A model generated the notes under the pieces. The model had not been told where the DNA came from, made no database searches, and saw only the letters and a program-made list of their open reading frames with translations. The translations under genes and the position numbers were made by a program. 6,064 bases of DNA, taken from positions 1-6,064 of the forward strand of contig DAISGC010000135.1 in assembly GCA_036823255.1 (NCBI GenBank). Reading direction: 5' to 3'. Positions within the stretch are counted from its first letter, which is position 1, and every line of letters begins with the position of its first letter. Positions 1 through 5,664 of the stretch are shown piece by piece. Source of the DNA: UBA4658 sp002405485. Lineage in GTDB: Bacteria > Planctomycetota > Phycisphaerae > Phycisphaerales > UBA1924.

Positions 1-1
1 G

Positions 2-1885
2 TCCCCCGCCGCCGGCAACCACGACCCCTCCTGGCGCGACCGCGGCAGCGGCGAGAAGAAGCCCGCCGACGAGCACGACGGCAACTACGAGATGCACTTC
101 GGCCCGCTCTGGTACGCCTTCGAGCACAAGAACTGCTGGTTCATCGCCATCTATTCCGACGAGACCAACCCCGCCAACGGCACCAAGAACTTCAACAAGC
201 CCGAGAATCACGCCATGAGCGACGAGCAGTTCAACTGGCTCGCCGCCACGCTCAAGAAGGCCAAGGACGCTCACCACGTCTTCCTGTTCCTGCATCATCC
301 GCGCTGGACGGGCGGGCAGTACGGCGACCACTGGGACAAGGTGCACAAGCTCCTGGTCGAAGCGGGCAACGTCACCGCCGTCTTCGCCGGGCACATCCAC
401 CGCATGCGCTACGACCCCAAGGACGGAATCGAGTACGTCACGCTCGCGACCGTCGGCGGGCACCAGGAGGGCAAGGTCCCCGAGGCCGGCTGGCTCCATC
501 ACTTCAACGTCGTCACCGTCCGCAAGCAGCAGGTGGCCATGGCCGCCCTGCCCGTGGGCAAGGTCATGAACGTGCGCGAGATCACGAGCGAGCTCGCCCA
601 GCAGTGCGCCGCCCAGGCCGAGCAGGCCGTGACCTTTGAGGGTGGAAGCGGGAGTGGTGGTGGCACGATCGCCTTCGCCACCGACGGCTCGGCCGACACC
701 GTGCTGCGCGGCACGATCAAGAACGTCACCTCGCGTCGCATCGACATCACCGTCGCCCCCGACAGCGGCGACTCGCGCTGGGTCTTCACCCCCGATCACG
801 ACCACGCGCTTATCGAGCCGGGGCAGTCCCGCACGCTCGCCTTCCGCGCCGTCCGCAAGCCCGGCCCCATCGACGAGACCTTCCGCGCAGTCGAGATGGT
901 CGTGAACACCGACGTGCTCATGCCGACCCACCGCTACACGCTCCCGGAGAAGCGGTCTATCGCGCCTATTGAAGAGGCCACCATCCCTGCCCTCTCTGTC
1001 CCGAACCAGGAGCACGTCCTGCACCTCGACGGCGACGACGCGGTGATGGTTCCCAGTGAGCAGGCACCCCTGCCCGATGGACCGTTCACACTCGAGGCAT
1101 GGGTCAACCCCGAGCAGTTCGCGGATCGCACCGGCCTGCTCTGCAAGACCCAGAGCAGCGACTACGGCATCTTCGTGAACAAGGGCGTCCCCGAGTTCAG
1201 CGTCTTCCTCGGAGACAAGTACGCCACCGCCAAGGCCGCAAGCCCGATCGAGATCGGCCGATGGACGCACATCGCGGGCGTGTTCGATGGTTCCGAAGTC
1301 CGCCTGTATGTCGACGGCAAGAAGGTCGCGGCCCGGAGCGGCTCGGGCGTCCGGAAGGTGAATGCGCTCCCGCTGGCGATCGGCGCCGACGTCGGCCGCC
1401 GCGGCGAGCCCGGATCGTTCTTCGTCGGCGAGCTCGACGGCGTGCGGCTCTCCAGCCGAGCCGTGTACGCCGGCGAAACGATCCAACCCGCCCGCCGACC
1501 GACCCCTGACGCCGCCACCGTCTTCCTCGCCAACATGGACGGGTTCATCGGCCACGCCCTCTGGGGCGAAGGCCCCCGCAAGCTCATCGGCTCACGCGTG
1601 GGTGACCCTGGGGGGCGTGTGGGAAGGGTAGCGGGGGGGCGGGGGGGGGGAAGGGGGGAGGGGAGTCGCAGGGTCTGGGGCGCAGCGTGCAAGCAGCACC
1701 GACCGGGCGCGAGCGCCCGGTCGGTGGCACGATTCAGCCTTCCATGCGGACGTTGCCACCTGCCGGTGTCACCAGCCCGAAAGCTCATTCACGACACGCG
1801 CGATACCACGCGTTCAGGAACCCGAAGATGTCGGCGGTGGCGATTCCGCCGAAGCCGTCGAAGTCGGCTCGCGGATCGTTGGTGA
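2..1885 (+). CDS. Metallophosphoesterase with C-terminal LamG-like domain (5'-truncated; 3' end unreliable)
   Basis: The frame is open from base 2, so the N-terminus lies outside the window. Numbering from that codon, GNHD (5-8), the histidine-containing LFLHHP (95-100) and GHIH (130-133) are the later metal-binding motifs of calcineurin-like phosphoesterases. The earlier D-x-H and GD-x-x-D motifs would lie upstream. After a beta-rich linker (about 205-335, with a Gly/Ser-rich stretch at 214-221), residues 338-515 look like a concanavalin-like LamG domain: FTLEAWVNP, GRWTHIAGVFDG, VRLYVDGK and GELDGVRLSSRA. The protein is probably a secreted or surface phosphohydrolase, with the LamG part for binding; the substrate is unknown. 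Convincing protein ends near base 1600. Beyond that the frame crosses G-runs, becomes Arg/Gly-rich low complexity, passes through a terminator-like hairpin and overlaps the convergent gene by 101 bp. Other-frame stops at 1603-1605 and 1629-1631 suggest a frameshift there, from error or mutation. Family call is firm; the 3' end is not. Confidence 0.8.
   Translation, partial: SPAAGNHDPSWRDRGSGEKKPADEHDGNYEMHFGPLWYAFEHKNCWFIAIYSDETNPANGTKNFNKPENHAMSDEQFNWLAATLKKAKDAHHVFLFLHHPRWTGGQYGDHWDKVHKLLVEAGNVTAVFAGHIHRMRYDPKDGIEYVTLATVGGHQEGKVPEAGWLHHFNVVTVRKQQVAMAALPVGKVMNVREITSELAQQCAAQAEQAVTFEGGSGSGGGTIAFATDGSADTVLRGTIKNVTSRRIDITVAPDSGDSRWVFTPDHDHALIEPGQSRTLAFRAVRKPGPIDETFRAVEMVVNTDVLMPTHRYTLPEKRSIAPIEEATIPALSVPNQEHVLHLDGDDAVMVPSEQAPLPDGPFTLEAWVNPEQFADRTGLLCKTQSSDYGIFVNKGVPEFSVFLGDKYATAKAASPIEIGRWTHIAGVFDGSEVRLYVDGKKVAARSGSGVRKVNALPLAIGADVGRRGEPGSFFVGELDGVRLSSRAVYAGETIQPARRPTPDAATVFLANMDGFIGHALWGEGPRKLIGSRVGDPGGRVGRVAGGRGGGRGEGSRRVWGAACKQHRPGASARSVARFSLPCGRCHLPVSPARKLIHDTRDTTRSGTRRCRRWRFRRSRRSRLADRW
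1610..1665 (+). repeat. Poly-G tract cluster with G-quadruplex potential
   Basis: G-runs of 6 (1610-1615), 7 (1633-1639), 10 (1641-1650), 6 (1653-1658) and 4 (1660-1663) are separated, among the last four, by loops of only 1 or 2 bases. This matches a strong intramolecular G-quadruplex pattern on the plus strand, the coding strand of the metallophosphoesterase gene. It lies where that gene's reading frame stops looking like protein. Homopolymers of this length are prone to indels both in cells and in sequencing, so the exact base count should not be trusted. Confidence 0.75.
1697..1726. terminator. Perfect 13-bp hairpin between convergent genes (bidirectional terminator candidate)
   Basis: The arms at 1697-1709 and 1714-1726 are exact reverse complements (CACCGACCGGGCG / CGCCCGGTCGGTG) around a 4-nt CGAG loop. 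The hairpin is GC-rich. It sits 58 nt beyond the stop of the minus-strand secreted-protein gene and beyond the credible end of the plus-strand metallophosphoesterase, which is where a shared terminator is expected. No clear U-tract follows on either strand, so classical intrinsic termination is uncertain. Its position also argues that the plus-strand gene really ends before 1697. Confidence 0.6.
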
Positions 1886-3512
1886 ACCACGCGTTGAGGA
1901 AGCCGAAGATGTCGCCCACACCGACTCCGGGGATGTCGTCAAACTCCACGCGGCAGCGGAAGTTGGCGATGGCCTCGCCGGAAGCCACGGCGGAAAACTG
2001 GCAGGGACCGGTGCCGGAGCAGAGGCCGGACCAACCGGTGAACGTGCTGTCGGGTTGTGCCTGTGCCGTCAGATCGATCATCGTCGCCGTGCTGACGACG
2101 AGGACACAGGAGCCTGGACAGGTTGCGGCTGGAGACTGAGAGGTGATCGTGCCACGACCCGCACCGGCTGGGGTCAGGGCGATGGTGATGGGGCAGGGAT
2201 TGGGCGAGCAGACGCCGCCGCTGGTCCAGTTGGCCGTGCAATCGACCTGTTTGGTGACTGTGCAGGCACCGGAGAACTGGCAGCATGAGCCGCGTGGCGG
2301 GCCTGAGACGCTCAGCACAAAGGACGCGCCGCCGCCGGTTGCTCCGGAGCGGGCGACGCGGATGAGATATGGAACCCCGGCAGAGAGTTGGAGCCCGGTG
2401 ATTTGCGAGAGACCGGGGCCGCAACTCGCATCATCGTTGCAGGCGATGGTGTTGCTGGAGAGCGAGTCGGGACATGCCGAGTGCACTGAGAGCACGGTGT
2501 TCCACGGCGAGCCGGTGTTGCAGAGCGAGATGGTGTAGGGATCGGATTCACTGGGCGTGAAGCGGTACCAGACGTCGGCGACGCTGACCGGGGCGACGAG
2601 CGGATTGCTGGGTGCGCAGCCGCCGACGCCGCCGGAGACGACGGCGAAGCCATCGGTGGTTGCAGACGCGGAGTTGTCGGTCACGGTGAAGCCGAGGCCG
2701 GTGAAGTTGAAGGGGGCGGCGAGTGTGGCGCAGGAGTTGTTCTGGTCGCCGACGCTGATCTGCAAGTTCGTGACGGAGGTCTGGGCGGTGCCGCCGGTGG
2801 TGTTTGCGGACCAGTCGGCGCCGGCGGCGACGAGATTTGAGAACGTGAAGCCGAGGGTGTTCTCAAGCGTGATGTTGAGCGTTCGGGGTGTGAGGTTGGC
2901 GACGGTGTAGCGGAAGCGATAGAGCTCGACCCAGTTGCCGTTGGCACCGAACCAGGAGTTCAGGGCGGTGATGAATGCCGCGCCGGTGGCGGGGATGAAG
3001 TTGCCAAAGCCGTCATCGACGATGATGCCGGTGTTGAACAAGAGCGAGCCGCGAGCGGCACCGGAGATGACGCCGATCTCCTGATCCGGGCCGTTGGTGA
3101 ACGCGCCGGCAGAAACGTTGATCAGGCCGTTGAAATTGCCGCTGAGTCCCACTAAGTAGCGATACTGCGCCGCGATGCCCGCCACGCCTGCGCCGGTGGT
3201 ACTGGTTGTCGGTGCACCTGTGAAGTACATGCCATCGGACTGGCTAATCCGAAGCCGGGCCAGCGTTCCATTCGCCGCACCTTCCGGCTCACCGACAAAG
3301 CGGACATCGAATCTCCAATCACCGATGCCCCGATCCACGGCACCGACGACACGCCCCTCGATCGTGAAGTCCAGAATCGTATCGCTCGGCCTAACGAACG
3401 TCTGGCCCGTGAGCTCGCGGATTCGGTATTCCACTGTTCCGTTCTGGGCGTATGCGTCGAATAAGCCAGCGGTGAGTGCTATCGCCGTGGCGATGACGTG
3501 GGTCTTGCGCAT
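1785..3512 (-). CDS. Secreted modular protein: PPC-like domain, Cys-rich motif, InlB-type repeat and dockerin-like tail
   Basis: A 575-aa protein with a Sec signal peptide: basic MRKTH, a hydrophobic core to about residue 18, and a likely cut after AYA (20-22). Residues 23-255 form a beta-rich domain I do not recognise. Residues 256-405 resemble a PPC (bacterial pre-peptidase C-terminal) domain: VWYRFTPSES, PYTISLCNTG, ACNDD and PYLIRVARSG. Residues 409-440 are a small Cys-rich motif (GSCCQFSGAC...NPCP). Residues 442-519 match the divergent InlB B-repeat type (GRGTITSQSP, FTGWSGLCSGTGPC). Residues 523-573 are two EF-hand-like units, each with DIFGFLNAW, a dockerin-like tail typical of planctomycete extracellular proteins. 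No catalytic domain is visible, so an adhesive, structural or complex-anchoring role is inferred. The ATG is supported by AGGAG at 3520-3524, 7 nt upstream. It lies 146 bp beyond the DUF2442 stop on the same strand, probably a separate unit. Codon choice is less C/G-biased than in hppD. Confidence 0.85.
   Translation of the reverse strand: MRKTHVIATAIALTAGLFDAYAQNGTVEYRIRELTGQTFVRPSDTILDFTIEGRVVGAVDRGIGDWRFDVRFVGEPEGAANGTLARLRISQSDGMYFTGAPTTSTTGAGVAGIAAQYRYLVGLSGNFNGLINVSAGAFTNGPDQEIGVISGAARGSLLFNTGIIVDDGFGNFIPATGAAFITALNSWFGANGNWVELYRFRYTVANLTPRTLNITLENTLGFTFSNLVAAGADWSANTTGGTAQTSVTNLQISVGDQNNSCATLAAPFNFTGLGFTVTDNSASATTDGFAVVSGGVGGCAPSNPLVAPVSVADVWYRFTPSESDPYTISLCNTGSPWNTVLSVHSACPDSLSSNTIACNDDASCGPGLSQITGLQLSAGVPYLIRVARSGATGGGASFVLSVSGPPRGSCCQFSGACTVTKQVDCTANWTSGGVCSPNPCPITIALTPAGAGRGTITSQSPAATCPGSCVLVVSTATMIDLTAQAQPDSTFTGWSGLCSGTGPCQFSAVASGEAIANFRCRVEFDDIPGVGVGDIFGFLNAWFTNDPRADFDGFGGIATADIFGFLNAWYRACRE
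1805..1914 (-). repeat. Two-unit 81-bp repeat encoding the dockerin-like tail
   Basis: The 29-nt stretches 1805-1833 and 1886-1914 differ at only two positions and are spaced 81 bp (27 codons) apart. They encode the two copies of DIFGFLNAW. Each copy ends a 12-residue EF-hand-like loop: E523-D525-G529-V530-D534, and D550-D552-G555-I557-D561. The second loop fits the calcium-binding consensus except for Phe at loop position 5. The near-identity at DNA level suggests recent duplication, conversion or strong constraint. Confidence 0.75.
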
Positions 3513-3658
3513 GTGCAGTCTCCTGAGATGACATCAGCGTACCGGTGTTGTACCGTTGATGCAATAAGCACATGATGAAGTTCATGTGGCCGGATACGCA
3601 CAGTATTGAGTGGGGCGCGAACCGAATCGCTCAGGCATGAGGATTCCCACCCCGGAAC
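3513..3658. other. Intergenic region upstream of the secreted-protein gene
   Basis: This 146-bp gap between two minus-strand genes should hold the 5' leader, and probably the promoter, of the secreted-protein gene. It contains the ribosome-binding site at 3520-3524, a direct repeat of GTACCG (3539-3544 and 3550-3555, 11-bp period) and an inverted repeat at 3569-3588. I could not assign a convincing -35/-10 pair. Confidence 0.5.
3569..3588. promoter_or_regulatory. Inverted repeat, operator or weak terminator candidate
   Basis: The arms CACATGA (3569-3575) and TCATGTG (3582-3588) are perfect inverted repeats around a 6-nt spacer. The element lies 57 bp upstream of the secreted-protein start and 71 bp beyond the DUF2442 stop. 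It could be a dimeric repressor site for the former or a weak terminator for the latter; on the minus strand it is followed by CTTATT. The stem is short and AT-containing, so chance is also possible. Confidence 0.3.
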
Positions 3659-4141
3659 TCACGAAGCCCGGCGTGCAGATGGCCGGCCGCGTTCGACCTT
3701 GCCCGCGGCTTCCAGCTTTTGGACGAGCCGGTCGAACGAGGCGCCTTTGTACACGCGAGCGATGACGGAGGCGAGGTCGGCCACGGGGAGGGGCTTCTTT
3801 CCCTTCGCGGCCGAGCGGAGGACGGCCGCGATCCAATCGGCTCCCGCATTGGCACGGGCGTGGCGTGTGATTTCGGGTCGGGCGGCGAAGAGGCCGTCGG
3901 TGGAGAGATCAATGTCCAGATCGGGCCAGGAGATTCCGCGGCCGCTGGCGATCAGGCGCCAGTGTGCTCGGTCTGCGGCTTTGGCACGCTGCAATGTGGG
4001 GAAGAGCGCGAGTGGAACGCCAAGGACACGCCGGTCGCGGAGGGTCACAACGAGCAACTGATTTCGCCCGCTGCCGGCAAAGGAGACATTCTGCACGAGC
4101 GGTGGGAGCGGGTCAGGAGAAGTGGTCGTTCCACGCTTCAT
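3659..4141 (-). CDS. DUF2442 domain protein, second gene of a DUF4160/DUF2442 pair
   Basis: A 160-aa protein. Residues about 26-90 match DUF2442: LLVVTLRDRRVLGVPL, the LFPTLQRAKAADRAHW helix, then GRGISWPDLDIDLSTDGL (67-84), the family's hallmark GI-x-WP-x-x-D-x-DLS segment. The C-terminal 70 residues (VADLASVIARVYKG, then a basic RGRPSARRAS end) extend past the domain and might bind nucleic acid, but that is a guess. An upstream ATG in this frame (4355-4357) would add 72 residues unlike the family. I prefer ATG at 4139-4141 because AGGA (4147-4150) precedes it by 5 nt and the domain follows directly. This start overlaps the DUF4160 gene by 29 nt in another frame, implying translational coupling. 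No enzymatic motif is visible. Function is unknown; an antitoxin-like or regulatory partner role to DUF4160 is only a hypothesis. Confidence 0.85.
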   Translation of the reverse strand: MKRGTTTSPDPLPPLVQNVSFAGSGRNQLLVVTLRDRRVLGVPLALFPTLQRAKAADRAHWRLIASGRGISWPDLDIDLSTDGLFAARPEITRHARANAGADWIAAVLRSAAKGKKPLPVADLASVIARVYKGASFDRLVQKLEAAGKVERGRPSARRAS

Positions 4142-4364
4142 TGAGTTCCTCGTGGCGATTCCGAAGAATGGATCGAATCGTACGCAGTTGAGCTTTGGAA
4201 AAGCCGTCTTGCTGCTGCATGGAAAGGTCGGTGAGCCACCACTTGCCGAGTGCATCGCCTCTTTCGACGTGCACGTGGGGCGGCTCTGTTCCCTCGTTGG
4301 AGTAGAAGAAGAAACGAAAGCCGTCCTGATAGAATACGGTCGGCATCGTGGTGGCAACGGCCAT
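4113..4364 (-). CDS. DUF4160 domain protein, first gene of a DUF4160/DUF2442 pair
   Basis: A small 83-aa protein covering essentially the whole DUF4160 family: MPTVFYQDGFRFFFYSNE (7-24), PPHVHVERGD (28-37), KWWLTDLS (41-48), then a helical end with FSKAQLRTIRSILRNR and HEELNEAW (71-78). The conserved PPHVHV histidines are the most obvious candidate active or metal-binding residues, but no activity is established to my knowledge. Start choice is uncertain: ATG at 4364 is used here, TTG at 4367 is possible, and ATG at 4346 gives the common family start MPTV but has no visible ribosome-binding site. A weak GAG lies 7 nt before the 4364 ATG. The gene begins 11 nt after the hppD stop and overlaps the DUF2442 gene by 29 nt, so the three are likely co-transcribed. 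Pairing with DUF2442 recurs in bacteria, and the size and order resemble toxin-antitoxin modules. Confidence 0.85.
   Translation of the reverse strand: MAVATTMPTVFYQDGFRFFFYSNEGTEPPHVHVERGDALGKWWLTDLSMQQQDGFSKAQLRTIRSILRNRHEELNEAWNDHFS
4147..4150 (-). promoter_or_regulatory. Ribosome-binding site of the DUF2442 gene, inside the DUF4160 gene
   Basis: AGGA lies 5 nt before the ATG at 4139-4141, within codons for the conserved HEELNEAW end of DUF4160. It decides the 160-aa start over the longer upstream option. Confidence 0.55.
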
Positions 4365-4375
4365 CAAAGAACTCG

Positions 4376-5653
4376 TTACAAGTTCCCCCGCCGCTCCTGC
4401 TCCAGCTCCAGCGCCTCAAACAGCGCCTTGAAGTTCCCCTTGCCGAAGCTCTGCGAGCCGCGGCGGCAGATGATCTCGAAGAACAGGGTCGGGCGGTCCT
4501 GCAGGGGCTTGGTGAAGAGTTGCAGCAGATACCCCTCGTCGTCGGCGTCGACCAGGATGCCGAGCTTCCGCACGGCCTCGTGATCCTCGCGCACGGCCTC
4601 GTGGCCGTGCTGCTTGAGCATGGTGTTCACCCGGTCCCACACCTTGTCGTAGTACGCGTCGGGGAGCGTCAGGAAGTCCACGCCACGCCCGCGGAGGGCG
4701 GCGATGCTGTGCAACTCGTCATCGGTGCGGAGCGCCAGGTGCTGCACGCCCGGGGTGTTCGCGTGCCAGTCGAGATACTCCTGCACCTGGCGCTTCTTCT
4801 TGCCCGCGGCGGGCTCGTTGATCGGCATCTTGATCAGGTTGTTCCCGCTCGCCATCACCTTGGACATGAGCGCGGAATAGTCGGTCGAGATGTCCTTGTC
4901 GTCGAAGTGCTTGAACATGGTGAACTCGAGCACGTTCTCATAGAACGCAACCCAGTAGTTCATCTTGCCCAGTTCCACGTTGCCGACGAGATGGTCGACG
5001 TACTTGAGCCCGCAGGGGTTCTTCTTGTTGTACTCGTTGATCGCCAGCACGCTGGAGACGCCGGCCTGCGGAGCGCATCCGCGTGCCGGTTCGTGGGCCG
5101 AGCCCTCGGAGATCTTGCGGTACCGTGGGGCAAAGACGCCGCCCTTCTTCACGTTCACCAGGTCATACCCGCCGCTGCGGCTGACGAACGTGTGCACGCA
5201 TCGGCCGTAGGTGCGGATGGACGCGGTGGTCACCGAGCCGCAGGCATCGGTGATGGTCCGCGGCTCGCCGCCCGGAGCGGGCATTGCGCCGTTCTTGACG
5301 GCCCGGTCGAAGGCCTTCTCGGCGTCGAAGACGGTGAAGGCGACGTCCTTCACCCCGTCGCCATAGAGGGCGACCTCCATCGAGGCCGGGTGTTCGTGGG
5401 TGAGCCCGCTGGTGAGCAGAAAGCGGATGTTGCCCTGGGTGAGCAGGTAGCTCGCCGAGTCCCGCGAACCGGTGGTCAGGTCCTGCACCTGCTCGATCTG
5501 GAACCCGAAGCAGTGCGCGTAGAAGAATGCCGCCTGCTTGGCGTTGCCGACATGGAACCGGACGTGGTCCACGTCAATGAGCTGCAGCGGATCGGTGGAC
5601 GACTGGCCGGCGGAGATGGGGGATGGGGTGTGCGGGCGGGAGATGGTGGCCAT
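4376..5653 (-). CDS. hppD: 4-hydroxyphenylpyruvate dioxygenase (HPPD)
   Basis: A cytosolic non-heme Fe(II) enzyme of tyrosine catabolism that converts 4-hydroxyphenylpyruvate and O2 to homogentisate and CO2. The 425-aa protein has both vicinal-oxygen-chelate halves: N-terminal from LIDVDHVRFHVGNAKQAAFFY (25-45), catalytic from LKYVDHLVGNVELGKMN (216-232). Iron ligands are H221, H305 (GVQHLALRT) and E393 (LFFEII). NLIKMPINEPAAGKKK (272-287), the QDRPTLFFE segment and the closing GKGNFKALFEALELEQE also match; the end is close to Streptomyces HPPDs, which are about 380 aa. ATG at 5651-5653 is chosen because GGAG (5661-5664) lies 7 nt upstream and earlier codons give unlike, Pro-rich sequence. 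The extra length lies in the N-terminus (about 20 residues), the interdomain linker (about 175-215, with a palindromic insert) and a duplicated HEAVR heptad (351-364). No other tyrosine-pathway gene is in the window. DUF4160 follows after 11 nt. Confidence 0.95.
   Translation of the reverse strand: MATISRPHTPSPISAGQSSTDPLQLIDVDHVRFHVGNAKQAAFFYAHCFGFQIEQVQDLTTGSRDSASYLLTQGNIRFLLTSGLTHEHPASMEVALYGDGVKDVAFTVFDAEKAFDRAVKNGAMPAPGGEPRTITDACGSVTTASIRTYGRCVHTFVSRSGGYDLVNVKKGGVFAPRYRKISEGSAHEPARGCAPQAGVSSVLAINEYNKKNPCGLKYVDHLVGNVELGKMNYWVAFYENVLEFTMFKHFDDKDISTDYSALMSKVMASGNNLIKMPINEPAAGKKKRQVQEYLDWHANTPGVQHLALRTDDELHSIAALRGRGVDFLTLPDAYYDKVWDRVNTMLKQHGHEAVREDHEAVRKLGILVDADDEGYLLQLFTKPLQDRPTLFFEIICRRGSQSFGKGNFKALFEALELEQERRGNL
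4569..4610 (-). repeat. 21-bp tandem duplication with an overlapping perfect hairpin inside hppD
   Basis: A 14-nt sequence (CGCACGGCCTCGTG on the plus strand) occurs at 4569-4582 and again at 4590-4603, a 21-bp period. It encodes the heptads HEAVRED (351-357) and HEAVRKL (358-364). The second copy overlaps a perfect hairpin: arms 4591-4598 and 4603-4610 (GCACGGCC / GGCCGTGC) with a 4-nt loop. The segment falls in a variable loop between the second and third iron ligands, where length varies between homologues. Confidence 0.7.
5061..5105 (-). repeat. Palindromic segment inserted in frame in the hppD interdomain linker
   Basis: The stretch 5061-5089 folds as a two-part hairpin: outer arms CCGGC/GCCGG (5061-5065 and 5085-5089), inner arms GCGGA/TCCGC (5068-5072 and 5078-5082), two unpaired bases on each side between them, and a 5-nt loop. 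A second small hairpin, GGGC-CGA-GCCC, follows at 5095-5105. Together they encode roughly residues 184-198, SAHEPARGCAPQAG, which resembles nothing in known HPPDs and lies in the surface linker between the two domains. This looks like a small palindromic element placed in frame, but copies elsewhere in the genome cannot be tested here. Confidence 0.5.
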
Positions 5654-5660
5654 GGGCGGG

Positions 5661-5664
5661 CTCC
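5661..5664 (-). promoter_or_regulatory. Ribosome-binding site of hppD
   Basis: GGAG on the minus strand lies 7 nt before the ATG at 5651-5653. It supports the 425-aa start over an upstream ATG at 5878 that would add 75 Pro/Ser/Arg-rich residues. Confidence 0.65.

Noticed and set aside
1805..1914. Two spaced near-identical 29-nt units as a minimal CRISPR array
   Set aside because: There are only two copies, they lie in frame inside a coding region at an exact 27-codon period, and they encode the EF-hand repeat.
1687..2139. Plus-strand open frame over the 3' end of the secreted-protein gene
   Set aside because: It is antisense to the well-supported minus-strand protein and its residues resemble no domain.
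4142..4357. N-terminal extension of the DUF2442 gene
   Set aside because: It would lie almost entirely inside the well-supported DUF4160 gene in another frame and adds residues foreign to the family.
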